A stretch of 24,496 nucleotides of DNA. Origin: an uncultured Slackia sp. Lineage in GTDB: Bacteria; Actinomycetota; Coriobacteriia; Coriobacteriales; Eggerthellaceae. Made by a program: the position numbers and the translations under genes. Position 1 is the first letter of the stretch; every line of letters begins with the position of its first letter. Location of the stretch: positions 1 through 24,496 of the forward strand of contig CALBLG010000042.1 in the NCBI GenBank assembly GCA_937895975.1, read 5' to 3'. A model generated the notes under the pieces. It worked only from the letters and a program-made list of their open reading frames with translations, did not search any database and was not told the DNA's origin. Shown piece by piece: positions 7,164 through 15,017 of the stretch.

Positions 7164-9647
7164 TTACGAACCCAGCACTTCACCACACACCTTCGCGCTT
7201 TCGGCGGCATCTTTGCAGTAAAAGTCGGCGCCGACCATCTCGGCGTATTCGGGCGTGATAACCGCGCCGCCCACGAACACCTTCACGTCGGGCGCTTGCT
7301 CGCGCAGAAGCGCGATGGTGTCTTCCATGCCGCGCACCGTGGTGGTCATAAGCGCTGACAGGCCCACGAGCTTGATGTCGTGCTCGAGCACGCAATCGAG
7401 CACCGCCTGCGGCTCCACGTCGCGGCCCAGGTCGTACACCGTATAGCCGTAGTTTTCCAGCAGCATGCGCACGATGTTCTTGCCGATGTCGTGAATGTCG
7501 CCCTTCACCGTGGCGATGGCGACCGAGCCTTTGTCGGCCACAGCGCCGCTGCCACCCTGCTCTTTGATAACATCGAAGCCGGCCTTCGCGGCCTCGGCCG
7601 ACGCCATAAGCTGCGGCAGGAAGAACTTGCCCTTCTCGAAGCGCTCGCCCACATCGTCGAGCGCGGGAATGAGGTGGCCGTTGATCACTTGCATGGCGTC
7701 TTCGGTTTTCAGCAGCTCGCGCACGGCATCGGGCATGTTCGCCTTGCGGCCCGTTACCACAAAACGGCGCAAACCGAAATCGGCCGCATCGTCGAAGCCG
7801 TCTCCTGCAGGCGCCGCGGGCGCGGGCGAGCCCTGCCCCGCCGACGCCGCACCTGGCGCACCAGCTGTGGCCGACATGGTTTTGTTCGCATATTCGGAAA
7901 TGTAGTTTTGCGCCGATGCGTCTTGCCCGCACAGCACGCGCCACGTGTCCACGATTTCGCGGTAGCGCGCGGAAAGCGGATTCAAGATGGGCATGTCGAG
8001 GCCCGCGGAAAACGCAGCCGCGAGGAACGTCGCGTTCACGATTTCGCGCAGCGGCAGGCCGAAGCTCACATTCGACACGCCGAGCACCGTGCGCACGCCC
8101 AAGCGCTCTTTCACCATGGTGATCGCACGCAGGATCTCGACCACTTCCGCCTGATTGGTGGACGCCGCCATCACCAGGCAGTCGATGAACACATCGCTGC
8201 GAGGAATGCCGTATTTGTCGGCTTCCTCCACAATGCGCTGCGCAACGGCGAAGCGGCCTTCGGCTGTAGGAGGAATGCCGCCCTCGTCGAGCGCCAAGCC
8301 CACCACCGCGCAGCCGTAATGCTTCGCGATAGGCAGCACCGCATCCAGGCTTTCGCGCTTGCCGTTCACGGAATTGATGATGGGCTTGCCGGAATACACG
8401 CGCACGGCGGCCTCTACCGCCACCGGGTCGGACGAGTCGATTTGCAGCGGCAGCGGCGACACGCCCTGGATTTTGCCGACGAGCGCCACCAGCGTGGCGG
8501 CCTCGTCGATTTCGGGCAGGCCCGCGTTCACGTCAAGCGCGTCGGCGCCGGCCTCGGTTTGCGAGATGGCCTCTCCCAGCACGTAGTCGAGATTGCCCTC
8601 GCGCAACGCCGCCTTCAGCTTCTTTTTGCCCGTGGGATTGATGCGCTCGCCGATAGTGGCGACGTCGCGACCCGCCAACAGCGTTGCGTGGCTTGCCGAT
8701 GTAATGCCGCAGGCAGGCGTCCACTCGCGCGCAACAGGAACGCGACCTGCCAGCAGCTCGGCTTCCTTCGCGATATACGCGGGGTTCGTCCCGCAGCAAC
8801 CCCCGACCACCGACACGCCCTCGTCGACCATCGCAGCCACAGCCTGGATATAATCGTCGGGCGTCACCGAGAACACGGTCTCGCCGTCGACGATGCTCGG
8901 CAGGCCGGCATTGGCCTGCACCATCACGGGCACCGTGGACACCTTCAGCATTTCGCTTACCATTGGGCGCAAATCGTCGGGGCCCAACGAGCAGTTCACG
9001 CCCAGCACGTCCACGCCGAGCGACGACAGCACGATGGCCGCAATTTGCGGACTGGTGCCCAAAAACGTGCGGCCATCCTCGCCAAAGGTCATGGTTGCGA
9101 AAATGGGAAGGTCGGAATTCTCTTTGACCGCCAGCACCGCCGCCTTCATTTCGAGCAAGTCGGCCATGGTCTCGATGATGAACAAATCGGCGCCCGCAGC
9201 GTCGGCCGCCCGCACCTGCTCGGCAAACAGGTCGTATGCCTCGTCGAAGGGCATGGTGCCCAACGGCTCGAGCAACGCTCCGGTAGGCCCGATATCGGCC
9301 GCGACGTATTTCGCGCCCGAGGCCTTCGCGCAATCGATGGCGGCTTTGAACACGTCGACCACCTCGGCCGCGCCTTCAAGCTTGCGGCGATTCGCGCCGA
9401 ACGTATTGCACGTCACCACATCGCTGCCGGCGGCCACGTATTGCGCATGGATATCGGTCACTTCGGCCGGGTTCGAGAAGCACAGGAGCTCGGGCAGCTC
9501 GCCCGCCTCCAAGCCCGCCTGCTGCAACATGGTTCCCATGGCACCGTCGAAAATGAGGAATCGCTCGCCGCGCAGAACGGCGGCCATAGTCTCGTCGCAG
9601 CGAACCGCGCGCTTCGCGCTCGCCGTTCCATCATTGATAGGCAGCAT
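7164..9647 (-). CDS. metH: Cobalamin-dependent methionine synthase, short form without reactivation domain
   Basis: Transfers a methyl group from methyl-tetrahydrofolate via cobalamin to homocysteine. The 827-residue product contains, in order: the homocysteine/zinc barrel with Cys219 (GVNCSLGP) and Cys284-Cys285 (GGCCGTNP); the pterin-binding barrel from about 330 (IGERINPTGKKKL, DVNAGLPEID); a Gly/Ala/Pro linker at about 591-618; the helical cap; and the B12 domain with the DxHxxG motif DIHDIGKN (Asp717, His719, Gly722). It stops right after the B12 domain, so the C-terminal AdoMet-binding reactivation domain of E. coli MetH (1227 residues) is missing; a separate gene at 9973-10668 supplies it. 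The start is ATG 9645-9647, with GAAAGG 6 bases upstream; earlier in-frame ATGs lack such a site. Confidence 0.95.
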   Translation of the reverse strand: MLPINDGTASAKRAVRCDETMAAVLRGERFLIFDGAMGTMLQQAGLEAGELPELLCFSNPAEVTDIHAQYVAAGSDVVTCNTFGANRRKLEGAAEVVDVFKAAIDCAKASGAKYVAADIGPTGALLEPLGTMPFDEAYDLFAEQVRAADAAGADLFIIETMADLLEMKAAVLAVKENSDLPIFATMTFGEDGRTFLGTSPQIAAIVLSSLGVDVLGVNCSLGPDDLRPMVSEMLKVSTVPVMVQANAGLPSIVDGETVFSVTPDDYIQAVAAMVDEGVSVVGGCCGTNPAYIAKEAELLAGRVPVAREWTPACGITSASHATLLAGRDVATIGERINPTGKKKLKAALREGNLDYVLGEAISQTEAGADALDVNAGLPEIDEAATLVALVGKIQGVSPLPLQIDSSDPVAVEAAVRVYSGKPIINSVNGKRESLDAVLPIAKHYGCAVVGLALDEGGIPPTAEGRFAVAQRIVEEADKYGIPRSDVFIDCLVMAASTNQAEVVEILRAITMVKERLGVRTVLGVSNVSFGLPLREIVNATFLAAAFSAGLDMPILNPLSARYREIVDTWRVLCGQDASAQNYISEYANKTMSATAGAPGAASAGQGSPAPAAPAGDGFDDAADFGLRRFVVTGRKANMPDAVRELLKTEDAMQVINGHLIPALDDVGERFEKGKFFLPQLMASAEAAKAGFDVIKEQGGSGAVADKGSVAIATVKGDIHDIGKNIVRMLLENYGYTVYDLGRDVEPQAVLDCVLEHDIKLVGLSALMTTTVRGMEDTIALLREQAPDVKVFVGGAVITPEYAEMVGADFYCKDAAESAKVCGEVLGS

Positions 9648-9721
9648 ACAAGGCCTTTCTTCTTCCATGGCGCATATGCGTCCAAAAGTTTCTGACGTTG
9701 CATTATCGCGCACAAACGCAA

Positions 9722-9748
9722 GGAAGGCCGCCACGATGGCGACCTTCC
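9722..9748 (-). terminator. Hairpin between the metF pair and metH
   Basis: GGAAGG and GCC pair with GGC and CCTTCC around an ACGAT loop, with a 2x2 internal loop. On the minus strand the hairpin is followed by TTGCGTTTG, similar in layout to the clearer terminators at 7104 and 13247. It would end transcripts coming from metF and the reactivation gene; metH would then need its own promoter in 9648-9721, where GATAAT (9702-9707) is the only -10-like hexamer I noticed. Confidence 0.5.
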
Positions 9749-9809
9749 ACGCAGTTTTCGAGAGTATTTTTCGGCCCGCGACGCCCTCGCACGCTTCATC
9801 TGGTCAAAA

Positions 9810-9963
9810 CTGTCCCAAATCCTGATTTGTGACTGTGCGAAATGCCGCATTTCCAGGGAAGCTTGCGTTTCCTGCGGAATAACCCCAGGTCAAATTTCGG
9901 GGACACGGAAGACGCGCGCTTCCCAGACCAAAATCCACAGTCACAAATCGAAATTTGGGACAG
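9810..9963. repeat. Third foldback element, 28-bp inverted arms
   Basis: Arms 9810-9837 and 9936-9963 are reverse complements over 28 bases except for about three central positions; each starts CTGTCCCAAAT and continues GATTTGTGACTGTG. The 98-base interior contains further partial inverted matches (GGGAAGC against GCTTCCC) and no plausible ORF. It fills most of the gap between metH and the reactivation gene. The CTGTCCC-type ends resemble REP or foldback elements moved in trans by small transposases, but no such gene is in this window. Its overall size, about 154 bp, is close to that of the two elements near rplB. Confidence 0.78.
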
Positions 9964-9972
9964 ATTGGAACC

Positions 9973-10668
9973 TCAACGCTTCCAGCAAGGATTGCCGCTT
10001 GCCCGCAGGGAGCAATGCGAACCGCAGGCACAGCCGGCGCACGTTGCTTTCACGCCGTCAATCTCATCGGCTTGCGTCGAGGCGTCGAACAACCCCACGA
10101 ATGCTGTGACGCTTTTCGCAGGAATAAGCAGGTTCGACGCCGTTGCGGTTATGCCCAGGCGCTTATCGGCGGAAAGCACGCGCACGATTTCGGGCTGAAG
10201 AGACAACGGCAAGTCGCCATAGCCAGGGCTGTAGCGCCAGTTCGTACGCAACCCCCGCGCCGCGGCATCGGCCACGATGGCGGCCTCACACGCATCGGCT
10301 ACGCATTCGACAAGCGAGCTGCCTGCCGCGCCGTAGATCATGGCGTCAAGCGGGCTTTTCGCCTTGCGGCGTGCCGCGGCGGCCTCGTTGGGAAGCCCCA
10401 GCGTGCATGCCATGACCGCACATTCCGCCGCGCCCTTCAGATGGCGCGCGATATCGTCGCCCCGAAGCGCCAGCGAGCTGCCGACAAGTCTCACGCCGCC
10501 CTCGCCCGCCTCGACGGGAAACACGCGAAACACGAAGCCCGGCTTGGCTTCTCGCTCGCACGCCGCGATGCTCTCTTCGATGCGCTGCTCCATTTCGGCA
10601 TCGAGCCTCTGGCCCGCATAGCCCAAATAGCGCAGCGCTTCCGCCTTGTCGACCGTATAGCCAGGCAT
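9973..10668 (-). CDS. Methionine synthase reactivation-domain protein (stand-alone)
   Basis: Probably the missing reactivation module of MetH: binds AdoMet and supports reductive remethylation of oxidised cob(II)alamin. The 231-residue product shows the family block RYSPGYGDLPLSLQ (145-158) followed by LGITATASNLLIPAKSVTAFVG, matching the AdoMet-binding activation domain. The C-terminus is cysteine-rich (Cys210, 213, 215, 219, 228; spacing C-x2-C-x-C-x3-C); such a tail occurs in stand-alone members and may hold a metal or FeS centre, but that is inference. The start ATG overlaps the metF stop (TAATG), implying translational coupling. A longer frame reaching 11127 is shadow sequence over metF. 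No Shine-Dalgarno is visible, consistent with coupling. Confidence 0.88.
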   Translation of the reverse strand: MPGYTVDKAEALRYLGYAGQRLDAEMEQRIEESIAACEREAKPGFVFRVFPVEAGEGGVRLVGSSLALRGDDIARHLKGAAECAVMACTLGLPNEAAAARRKAKSPLDAMIYGAAGSSLVECVADACEAAIVADAAARGLRTNWRYSPGYGDLPLSLQPEIVRVLSADKRLGITATASNLLIPAKSVTAFVGLFDASTQADEIDGVKATCAGCACGSHCSLRASGNPCWKR

Positions 10669-11531
10669 TACGCAATCGCGCCGGCTTCGCGCAGCGCGCT
10701 TACCGCGGCCGCCGCGATATCGGGATGGTTCATGGTATACACGTGCAGGCCATCGACGCCTTCTTTCGACAGCCCCACGAACTGCTGGCACGCGTAGTCG
10801 ATGCCCGCCTGGCGCAGGGCCTTCGGGTCGTCTTCGTAATGCGCGAGCAGCTTGATGATGGGCGACGGCAGGCTGGCGCCGCACATGAACACCATGCGCT
10901 GGATCTGCGCCTTCGACAAAAACGGCATGATGCCGAACGTGATGGGCACCGTGATGCCGGCCTTGCGAGCCGCGTCGAGAAAGCGCAGCGCGACCTCGTT
11001 GTCGAAGAACAGCTGCGTGACGAAGAATTGCGCGCCGGCATCTTGCTTTTCCTTCAAATGGCGAATGCTCTGGTCGAAATCGAGGCAATCGATATGGCCC
11101 TCGGGGTATGCCGCGGCGCCCACGCAAAAGCCCGCCTCGCGCGCCAACGGAATGAGGTCTTTCGCGAATTTGAAATCTTTGGGGGCAGAGCCAGGCACCG
11201 CATCGCCGCGCAGGGCCAGCACGTTTTCGATGCCGGCCGCCTTCATGGACGCAAGCGCCGCGTCGATGTCGCTTCGCGTCGCATTCATGCAGGTGAGATG
11301 CGCCATCATGTTCAGCGCGTACTCTTCCTTGGCCATCTTCGCCACATCGACCGTGCGCGAGGAATTGCCCGAACCGCCCGCGGAATACGTGACCGACACA
11401 AACGAAGGGCTCAGCGGCGCCAAGCCGTCCATGACTTTGCGCGCCTCATCGACGGGAAGGTCGCCTTTCGGCGGGAAGATTTCGAACGAAACGGGCAGCT
11501 TCTCGCCGCCAAATACATCGGCAATTTGCAT
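10668..11531 (-). CDS. metF: Methylenetetrahydrofolate reductase
   Basis: Reduces 5,10-methylene-THF to 5-methyl-THF, the methyl donor for MetH. The 287-residue product has the normal TIM-barrel length. It shows VSFEIFPPKG with the catalytic Glu17, VTYSAGGSG (47-55), AHLTCMNATR (77-86), NVLALRGD (103-110) and AAAYPEGH (139-146), followed by FFVTQLFFDN, all family signatures for FAD and folate binding. The ATG start has AGGAG about 9 bases upstream. Its stop codon overlaps the start of the MetH reactivation gene, so the two are made together; metH itself follows after the foldback element. Whether electrons come from NAD(P)H or a ferredoxin-type partner cannot be read from sequence; no MetV-like partner gene is adjacent. 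Confidence 0.96.
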   Translation of the reverse strand: MQIADVFGGEKLPVSFEIFPPKGDLPVDEARKVMDGLAPLSPSFVSVTYSAGGSGNSSRTVDVAKMAKEEYALNMMAHLTCMNATRSDIDAALASMKAAGIENVLALRGDAVPGSAPKDFKFAKDLIPLAREAGFCVGAAAYPEGHIDCLDFDQSIRHLKEKQDAGAQFFVTQLFFDNEVALRFLDAARKAGITVPITFGIMPFLSKAQIQRMVFMCGASLPSPIIKLLAHYEDDPKALRQAGIDYACQQFVGLSKEGVDGLHVYTMNHPDIAAAAVSALREAGAIA

Positions 11532-11611
11532 CAGGGAGACTCCTGTTCCAACCTACTTATTAAGCATGAATTTTAATGCTGCGGTGCGATGAAGCACGTA
11601 GGCATTGGCCA

Positions 11612-11644
11612 AATGTGCTAAACGTTCAGAGCATTTAGCACATT
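11612..11644 (-). terminator. Hairpin abutting the U32 gene stop
   Basis: AATGTGCTAAA (11612-11622) pairs perfectly with TTTAGCACATT (11634-11644), an 11-bp stem with an 11-base loop that begins directly after the stop codon of the U32 gene. The stem is AT-rich and the tail is short, so termination is likely but not certain. The rest of 11532-11611 shows only the metF ribosome-binding region. Confidence 0.55.
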
Positions 11645-13231
11645 CTATTCAATCGTGCGGCCTTCGCACTGGCCGCTTCGCAACACGCGCAGGATGTCGC
11701 CTTCGCGCAGTTCCGCGTCGCAATCGAAGGAATATTCCTCCATGGTGCGATTCGCCACGTTCACCGCGCACAACGTGCCGCCCACCACCTGCGGATCGGC
11801 GCCGGCAACAACGCCCTCGCGACGCTTCTCGGCATCGTCGGGGTCGGCATCGGGGCCGGCATGCCACACGATGCGCGTGGGGCGAACAGTGAACACGCCA
11901 CGCCCCGGAGAGAGCACCTCGAGCGGCTCGCCCTCGAAGAAACGGTTGCGGCACGCCACGCGCACGCGATGCGTTTGCGCAGGCGAAGCAGCAATTCCGT
12001 CGATGAATTCGACGCTCACGCATCCCTTCTTTTCCGCATACGGGTCGGCGGCGATCTTTTCCCGACGCTCCGCAATGCCCTCGGCAGGCCAGGGTTCGAC
12101 CCGCGATGCTGCGCCATCATCGGAAACGCAGCGGTCGGGCAAGCCGGCGTGCGAAGCGCAAGGCTGCGCAGCTTCTGGGGCTTCGCATGCCGCCTCGCCC
12201 GACTGCGGATCGGCGGCTACAACCCTCGCCACCATCTGGTAATCGCGCGCGTATTCCTTCTTGCCTTGGTTTTGTCCTGGCGCACCGAAATAGAAGCCCG
12301 TGGAATACGGACGGTGGCTTGTGGTTTCGAGCTCGGCTTGCCAAGCATCCGCATCTTCCCCGTCGAGCACGTGGCGATACGCGTTCACCGCCGACGCCAC
12401 GTAGTAGGCGCCCTTCGCGCGGCCTTCGATTTTGATGCTATCGACGCCCGCTTCAGACAATTCGCGCAGGTGGGAAAGCATATTCATGTCAGTTGAGCTC
12501 ATGATGAAGCTGCCGCCGTCGTCTTCGACCACATCGAACGGCTCGCCCGGGCGCGTCTCTTCCACCAGCGTGTACTTCCAACGGCACGGCTGCGCGCAGT
12601 GCCCGTTGTTCGCGCCACGCTTGGGACCGGCCATGTAATCGCTCATCAGGCAACGACCCGAATAGGCCATGCACATGGCGCCGTGCACGAATGCCTCTAT
12701 CTCCAAATCGTCGGGAATGTCCTCGCGCATGCGAGCGATATCGGCAAGGCTCATTTCGCGAGCCACAACGACACGCGATACGCCCAAGTCGTAGTAAGCC
12801 TTGGCCGCCTCGGCGTTCATGCACGACGCCTGCGTGGACAGATGCAGGTCGAGCTTCGGCGCCACGCGCTTGCAAATGGCCAGCGCACCCATGTCGCTTA
12901 CGATGGCCGCATCGGCTCCCGCATCCTGCAGCATGGCGAAATAATCGGGCAGCCCGGCGATGTCGGCGTCTTTCATCAGCGTGTTCGCGGTAACGTAGAC
13001 CTTCACGCCGTGGTGATGGGCGAATTGCACGGCAGACGCGATGCCGGCATCGTCGAAATTCGACGCGCGACGACGCATTCCGTATCGCTTGCCCGCCATA
13101 TATACGGCGTCGGCACCGAAGTGGACGGCGCATTCGAGCTGCTCCATGCCGCCTGCGGGCGCCAGCAACTCCATTGGCCGGACCATGCCGGCGCACTTGT
13201 TTTCAGCAAAAGTATCCATATCGGACAGCAT
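11645..13231 (-). CDS. Peptidase U32 family protein (TrhP/RlhA-type RNA hydroxylation)
   Basis: Despite the name, this family is now linked to prephenate-dependent hydroxylation of tRNA uridine-34 (TrhP) or 23S rRNA (RlhA), not proteolysis. The 528-residue product has MELLAPAGGMEQLECAVHFGADAVY (from residue 20) and the exact U32 signature EAFVHGAMCMAYSGRCLMS (179-197; Cys187, Cys194), then Cys212 and Cys216 in NGHCAQPCRW, the presumed FeS ligands. It is longer than E. coli TrhP (about 450), mainly through a variable Ala/Glu-rich insert at about residues 336-400. The start is uncertain: the ATG at 13231 has no ribosome-binding site and lies only 15 bases from a terminator, and the family homology begins at Met20 (13174). 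It is flanked by terminators on both sides, so is probably monocistronic. Confidence 0.85.
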   Translation of the reverse strand: MLSDMDTFAENKCAGMVRPMELLAPAGGMEQLECAVHFGADAVYMAGKRYGMRRRASNFDDAGIASAVQFAHHHGVKVYVTANTLMKDADIAGLPDYFAMLQDAGADAAIVSDMGALAICKRVAPKLDLHLSTQASCMNAEAAKAYYDLGVSRVVVAREMSLADIARMREDIPDDLEIEAFVHGAMCMAYSGRCLMSDYMAGPKRGANNGHCAQPCRWKYTLVEETRPGEPFDVVEDDGGSFIMSSTDMNMLSHLRELSEAGVDSIKIEGRAKGAYYVASAVNAYRHVLDGEDADAWQAELETTSHRPYSTGFYFGAPGQNQGKKEYARDYQMVARVVAADPQSGEAACEAPEAAQPCASHAGLPDRCVSDDGAASRVEPWPAEGIAERREKIAADPYAEKKGCVSVEFIDGIAASPAQTHRVRVACRNRFFEGEPLEVLSPGRGVFTVRPTRIVWHAGPDADPDDAEKRREGVVAGADPQVVGGTLCAVNVANRTMEEYSFDCDAELREGDILRVLRSGQCEGRTIE

Positions 13232-13246
13232 AGCAAAAACGGCGAA

Positions 13247-13274
13247 AGCCCCTTCCCGAAAACGGAAAGGGGCT
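13247..13274 (-). terminator. Intrinsic terminator of the formate dehydrogenase operon
   Basis: On the minus strand AGCCCCTTTCCG, a TTTT loop and CGGGAAGGGGCT form a strong stem 27 bases after the fdhE stop, followed by TTCGCCGTTTTGC. Confidence 0.85.
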
Positions 13275-13301
13275 CGAAAACCTGTTAAATGCTCTGAGCG
13301 C

Positions 13302-14231
13302 TTAACGCGTTTCGCTCTTCAACTGCTCGGCGACCAGTTCCAAGTTCGCCGTTACGACGTCTTCGACTTCGTAGGCGAACGGAGCCAAATCGCCCGCATC
13401 GACGAAGCGCGTGCGAAGATGCCCGCCACACTCGTCGCACACGTGCAAGCGATGCGCTTCATCGCCCTCGACCGACACGTAGTGCAAATGCGCCGGATTC
13501 TGAGTGCCGCAGCGTGCGCAACGAACGCGCTCGAATTCCCATTCCGCGCCGCACTGTCCGCACCATAGCATGCGTCCATTGCCGCTCGAAAACGGGTTCG
13601 GTCCCACATACGCCATAGTGGGTTCGCCGCCGCATACCGGACAGGCAAGCGGCTTTGTGCCCTCGGACGCATGCAGCTGCACAAGACCCGCGCGCGCCAG
13701 CCCGCAAATAGCCGAAGCCGCCGGCTCGAGAAGCGGTTTGATGGCTGCCGACAGCACGAAGCCGGCCATGCGCGGATCGAGCACGAAGGCGTCGTCGGCC
13801 CCACCCGCCTGCTCGGCACTTGCGAGCGCGGCCATAACGGCGTCGAGGTATGCACCTGGGTTCGCGCCGGCAATTTCCGCCGAAGCCATGCCCGCGATGC
13901 GCTCCCAGTCGGCATTGCGAAGCGCCGTCTGCTCGGATTCAGAAAAACCACCCTTTTCGGCGAAGCGGAGCGCGACAATGCGCGCGGCATCGGCCAGCAT
14001 GCCAACCGTGACATACACCGGCGCCTGCGAAAGCACCGGCGTGCCGCTGGCCGCGCACGCCGCGACTTCGGCAGAGCTCGGCGCGGCATACGGGTGAGCG
14101 CTTCTCGCTTCGCGCTCGATCGATTCCTGAGCGCCCCACAAAGCGCCGAAGAAGCCCAGGCGCTCGGCCTGCGCCCGGTCGCCGCGGCTGGCATACGCAG
14201 CAGCCGCGGCGTGAATGCGTTTCACATCCAT
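13302..14231 (-). CDS. fdhE: Formate dehydrogenase accessory protein FdhE
   Basis: Cytoplasmic maturation factor for Tat-exported, selenium-containing respiratory formate dehydrogenases; FdhE binds iron through rubredoxin-like CxxC motifs and interacts with the catalytic subunit. The 309-residue product (family about 300) has an Ala-rich helical N-terminal half and four CxxC pairs in the C-terminal half: CPVC 197-200, CGQC 224-227, CARC 238-241 and CDEC 265-268, in the family context GGEPTMAYVG and NPAHLHYVSVEG. It is the last gene of the dehydrogenase operon, 9 bases after the cytochrome subunit, and is followed by a strong terminator. Its presence supports a periplasm-facing FdnG-type enzyme. 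Confidence 0.93.
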   Translation of the reverse strand: MDVKRIHAAAAAYASRGDRAQAERLGFFGALWGAQESIEREARSAHPYAAPSSAEVAACAASGTPVLSQAPVYVTVGMLADAARIVALRFAEKGGFSESEQTALRNADWERIAGMASAEIAGANPGAYLDAVMAALASAEQAGGADDAFVLDPRMAGFVLSAAIKPLLEPAASAICGLARAGLVQLHASEGTKPLACPVCGGEPTMAYVGPNPFSSGNGRMLWCGQCGAEWEFERVRCARCGTQNPAHLHYVSVEGDEAHRLHVCDECGGHLRTRFVDAGDLAPFAYEVEDVVTANLELVAEQLKSETR

Positions 14232-14240
14232 GGGCGTCGC

Positions 14241-15017
14241 CTATTTCGTTTTGGGCGCGTCGAATTCGGTCACGTGCTCGCGGGTGGTCATTTCCTCGCG
14301 AGCCCAGTGGCCCCAGTGGTACAACGCGTCGGCCTCGCTCACGGTGCCATCGCCGAACATCAGGCGATGCGTGCCGCGATAGGGCTGGAAGATGCCACCG
14401 CCCAGGAAGATATGCGCCATGCCGAACACGGCAATCATCAAAAAGCCCAGGTCGTGCAGCCACAGGATAATGCCGTAGCCCGTGCCGAAATCAAGCACTG
14501 TGGATCCGAGCATCAGCAGAATGCCCGTGATGCCCATTTCGGCGCCGAACAGCCACAGCATGCCGTCGGCGAAGCGCTGGCCCGATTTGACCTCGCCCTG
14601 GTCGGGCATATGAATCCACTTGGCCATAAACAGGTACGGGAAGAACAGCAGCATCCACTTCTTGTCGTCGCTATCCCACGAGTGGAACAGGTTCTTGAAG
14701 ATATGGACGACGCCCTTCGGGGCCATGATCGCTGAAATCAGCGGCACGGCCACGAACAGCACGCCGAGCACGCGGTGCGACATGCGAATGGCGAACACGG
14801 TCTGCGCGCCGGCCGCGGCGGCGAGCTGCGGCACGAACACGAACAGGCCAGAAATGCACAGCAGAATGCAGCACACGATGGTCACGCCATGCGTGATGCG
14901 CGCCTGCTTGGAATGGCGCGTGATGCGCATCTCTTTGCCCGAAGCCTTGCGCTCTTTCAGGAACGCCTCGTTTTTCGCCTGCTCTTCAGCAGAAACGGCG
15001 ATGGTTTTGCTACTCAT
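14241..15017 (-). CDS. fdnI: Formate dehydrogenase gamma subunit (cytochrome b556)
   Basis: Membrane anchor that takes electrons from the FeS subunit through two b hemes to the quinone pool. The 258-residue product has four membrane segments at about 44-65, 80-98, 152-172 and 182-205. Histidines suited to heme binding sit at their ends: His43, His81, His188 and His202 (SHRVLG, LHDLG, MAHIFLGG). The final stretch GIFQPYRGTHRLMFGDGTVSEADALYHWGHWARE is typical of FdnI/FdoI. The ATG at 15015-15017 overlaps the end of the beta gene by 8 bases (ATGAGTAG), so translation is coupled; the open frame further upstream lies inside the beta gene in another frame. A long charged N-terminal extension of about 40 residues precedes helix 1. 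Confidence 0.93.
   Translation of the reverse strand: MSSKTIAVSAEEQAKNEAFLKERKASGKEMRITRHSKQARITHGVTIVCCILLCISGLFVFVPQLAAAAGAQTVFAIRMSHRVLGVLFVAVPLISAIMAPKGVVHIFKNLFHSWDSDDKKWMLLFFPYLFMAKWIHMPDQGEVKSGQRFADGMLWLFGAEMGITGILLMLGSTVLDFGTGYGIILWLHDLGFLMIAVFGMAHIFLGGGIFQPYRGTHRLMFGDGTVSEADALYHWGHWAREEMTTREHVTEFDAPKTK

Noticed and set aside
7380..9695. Long plus-strand frame opposite metH
   Set aside because: Mirror frame of a well-supported gene, with repetitive His/Arg/Ala composition and no recognisable domain.
9648..9972. Cobalamin or SAM riboswitch upstream of metH or metF
   Set aside because: I looked for the B12-box core and for the typical multi-stem layout in 9648-9972 and 11532-11611 and saw neither; the structure present is a simple foldback.
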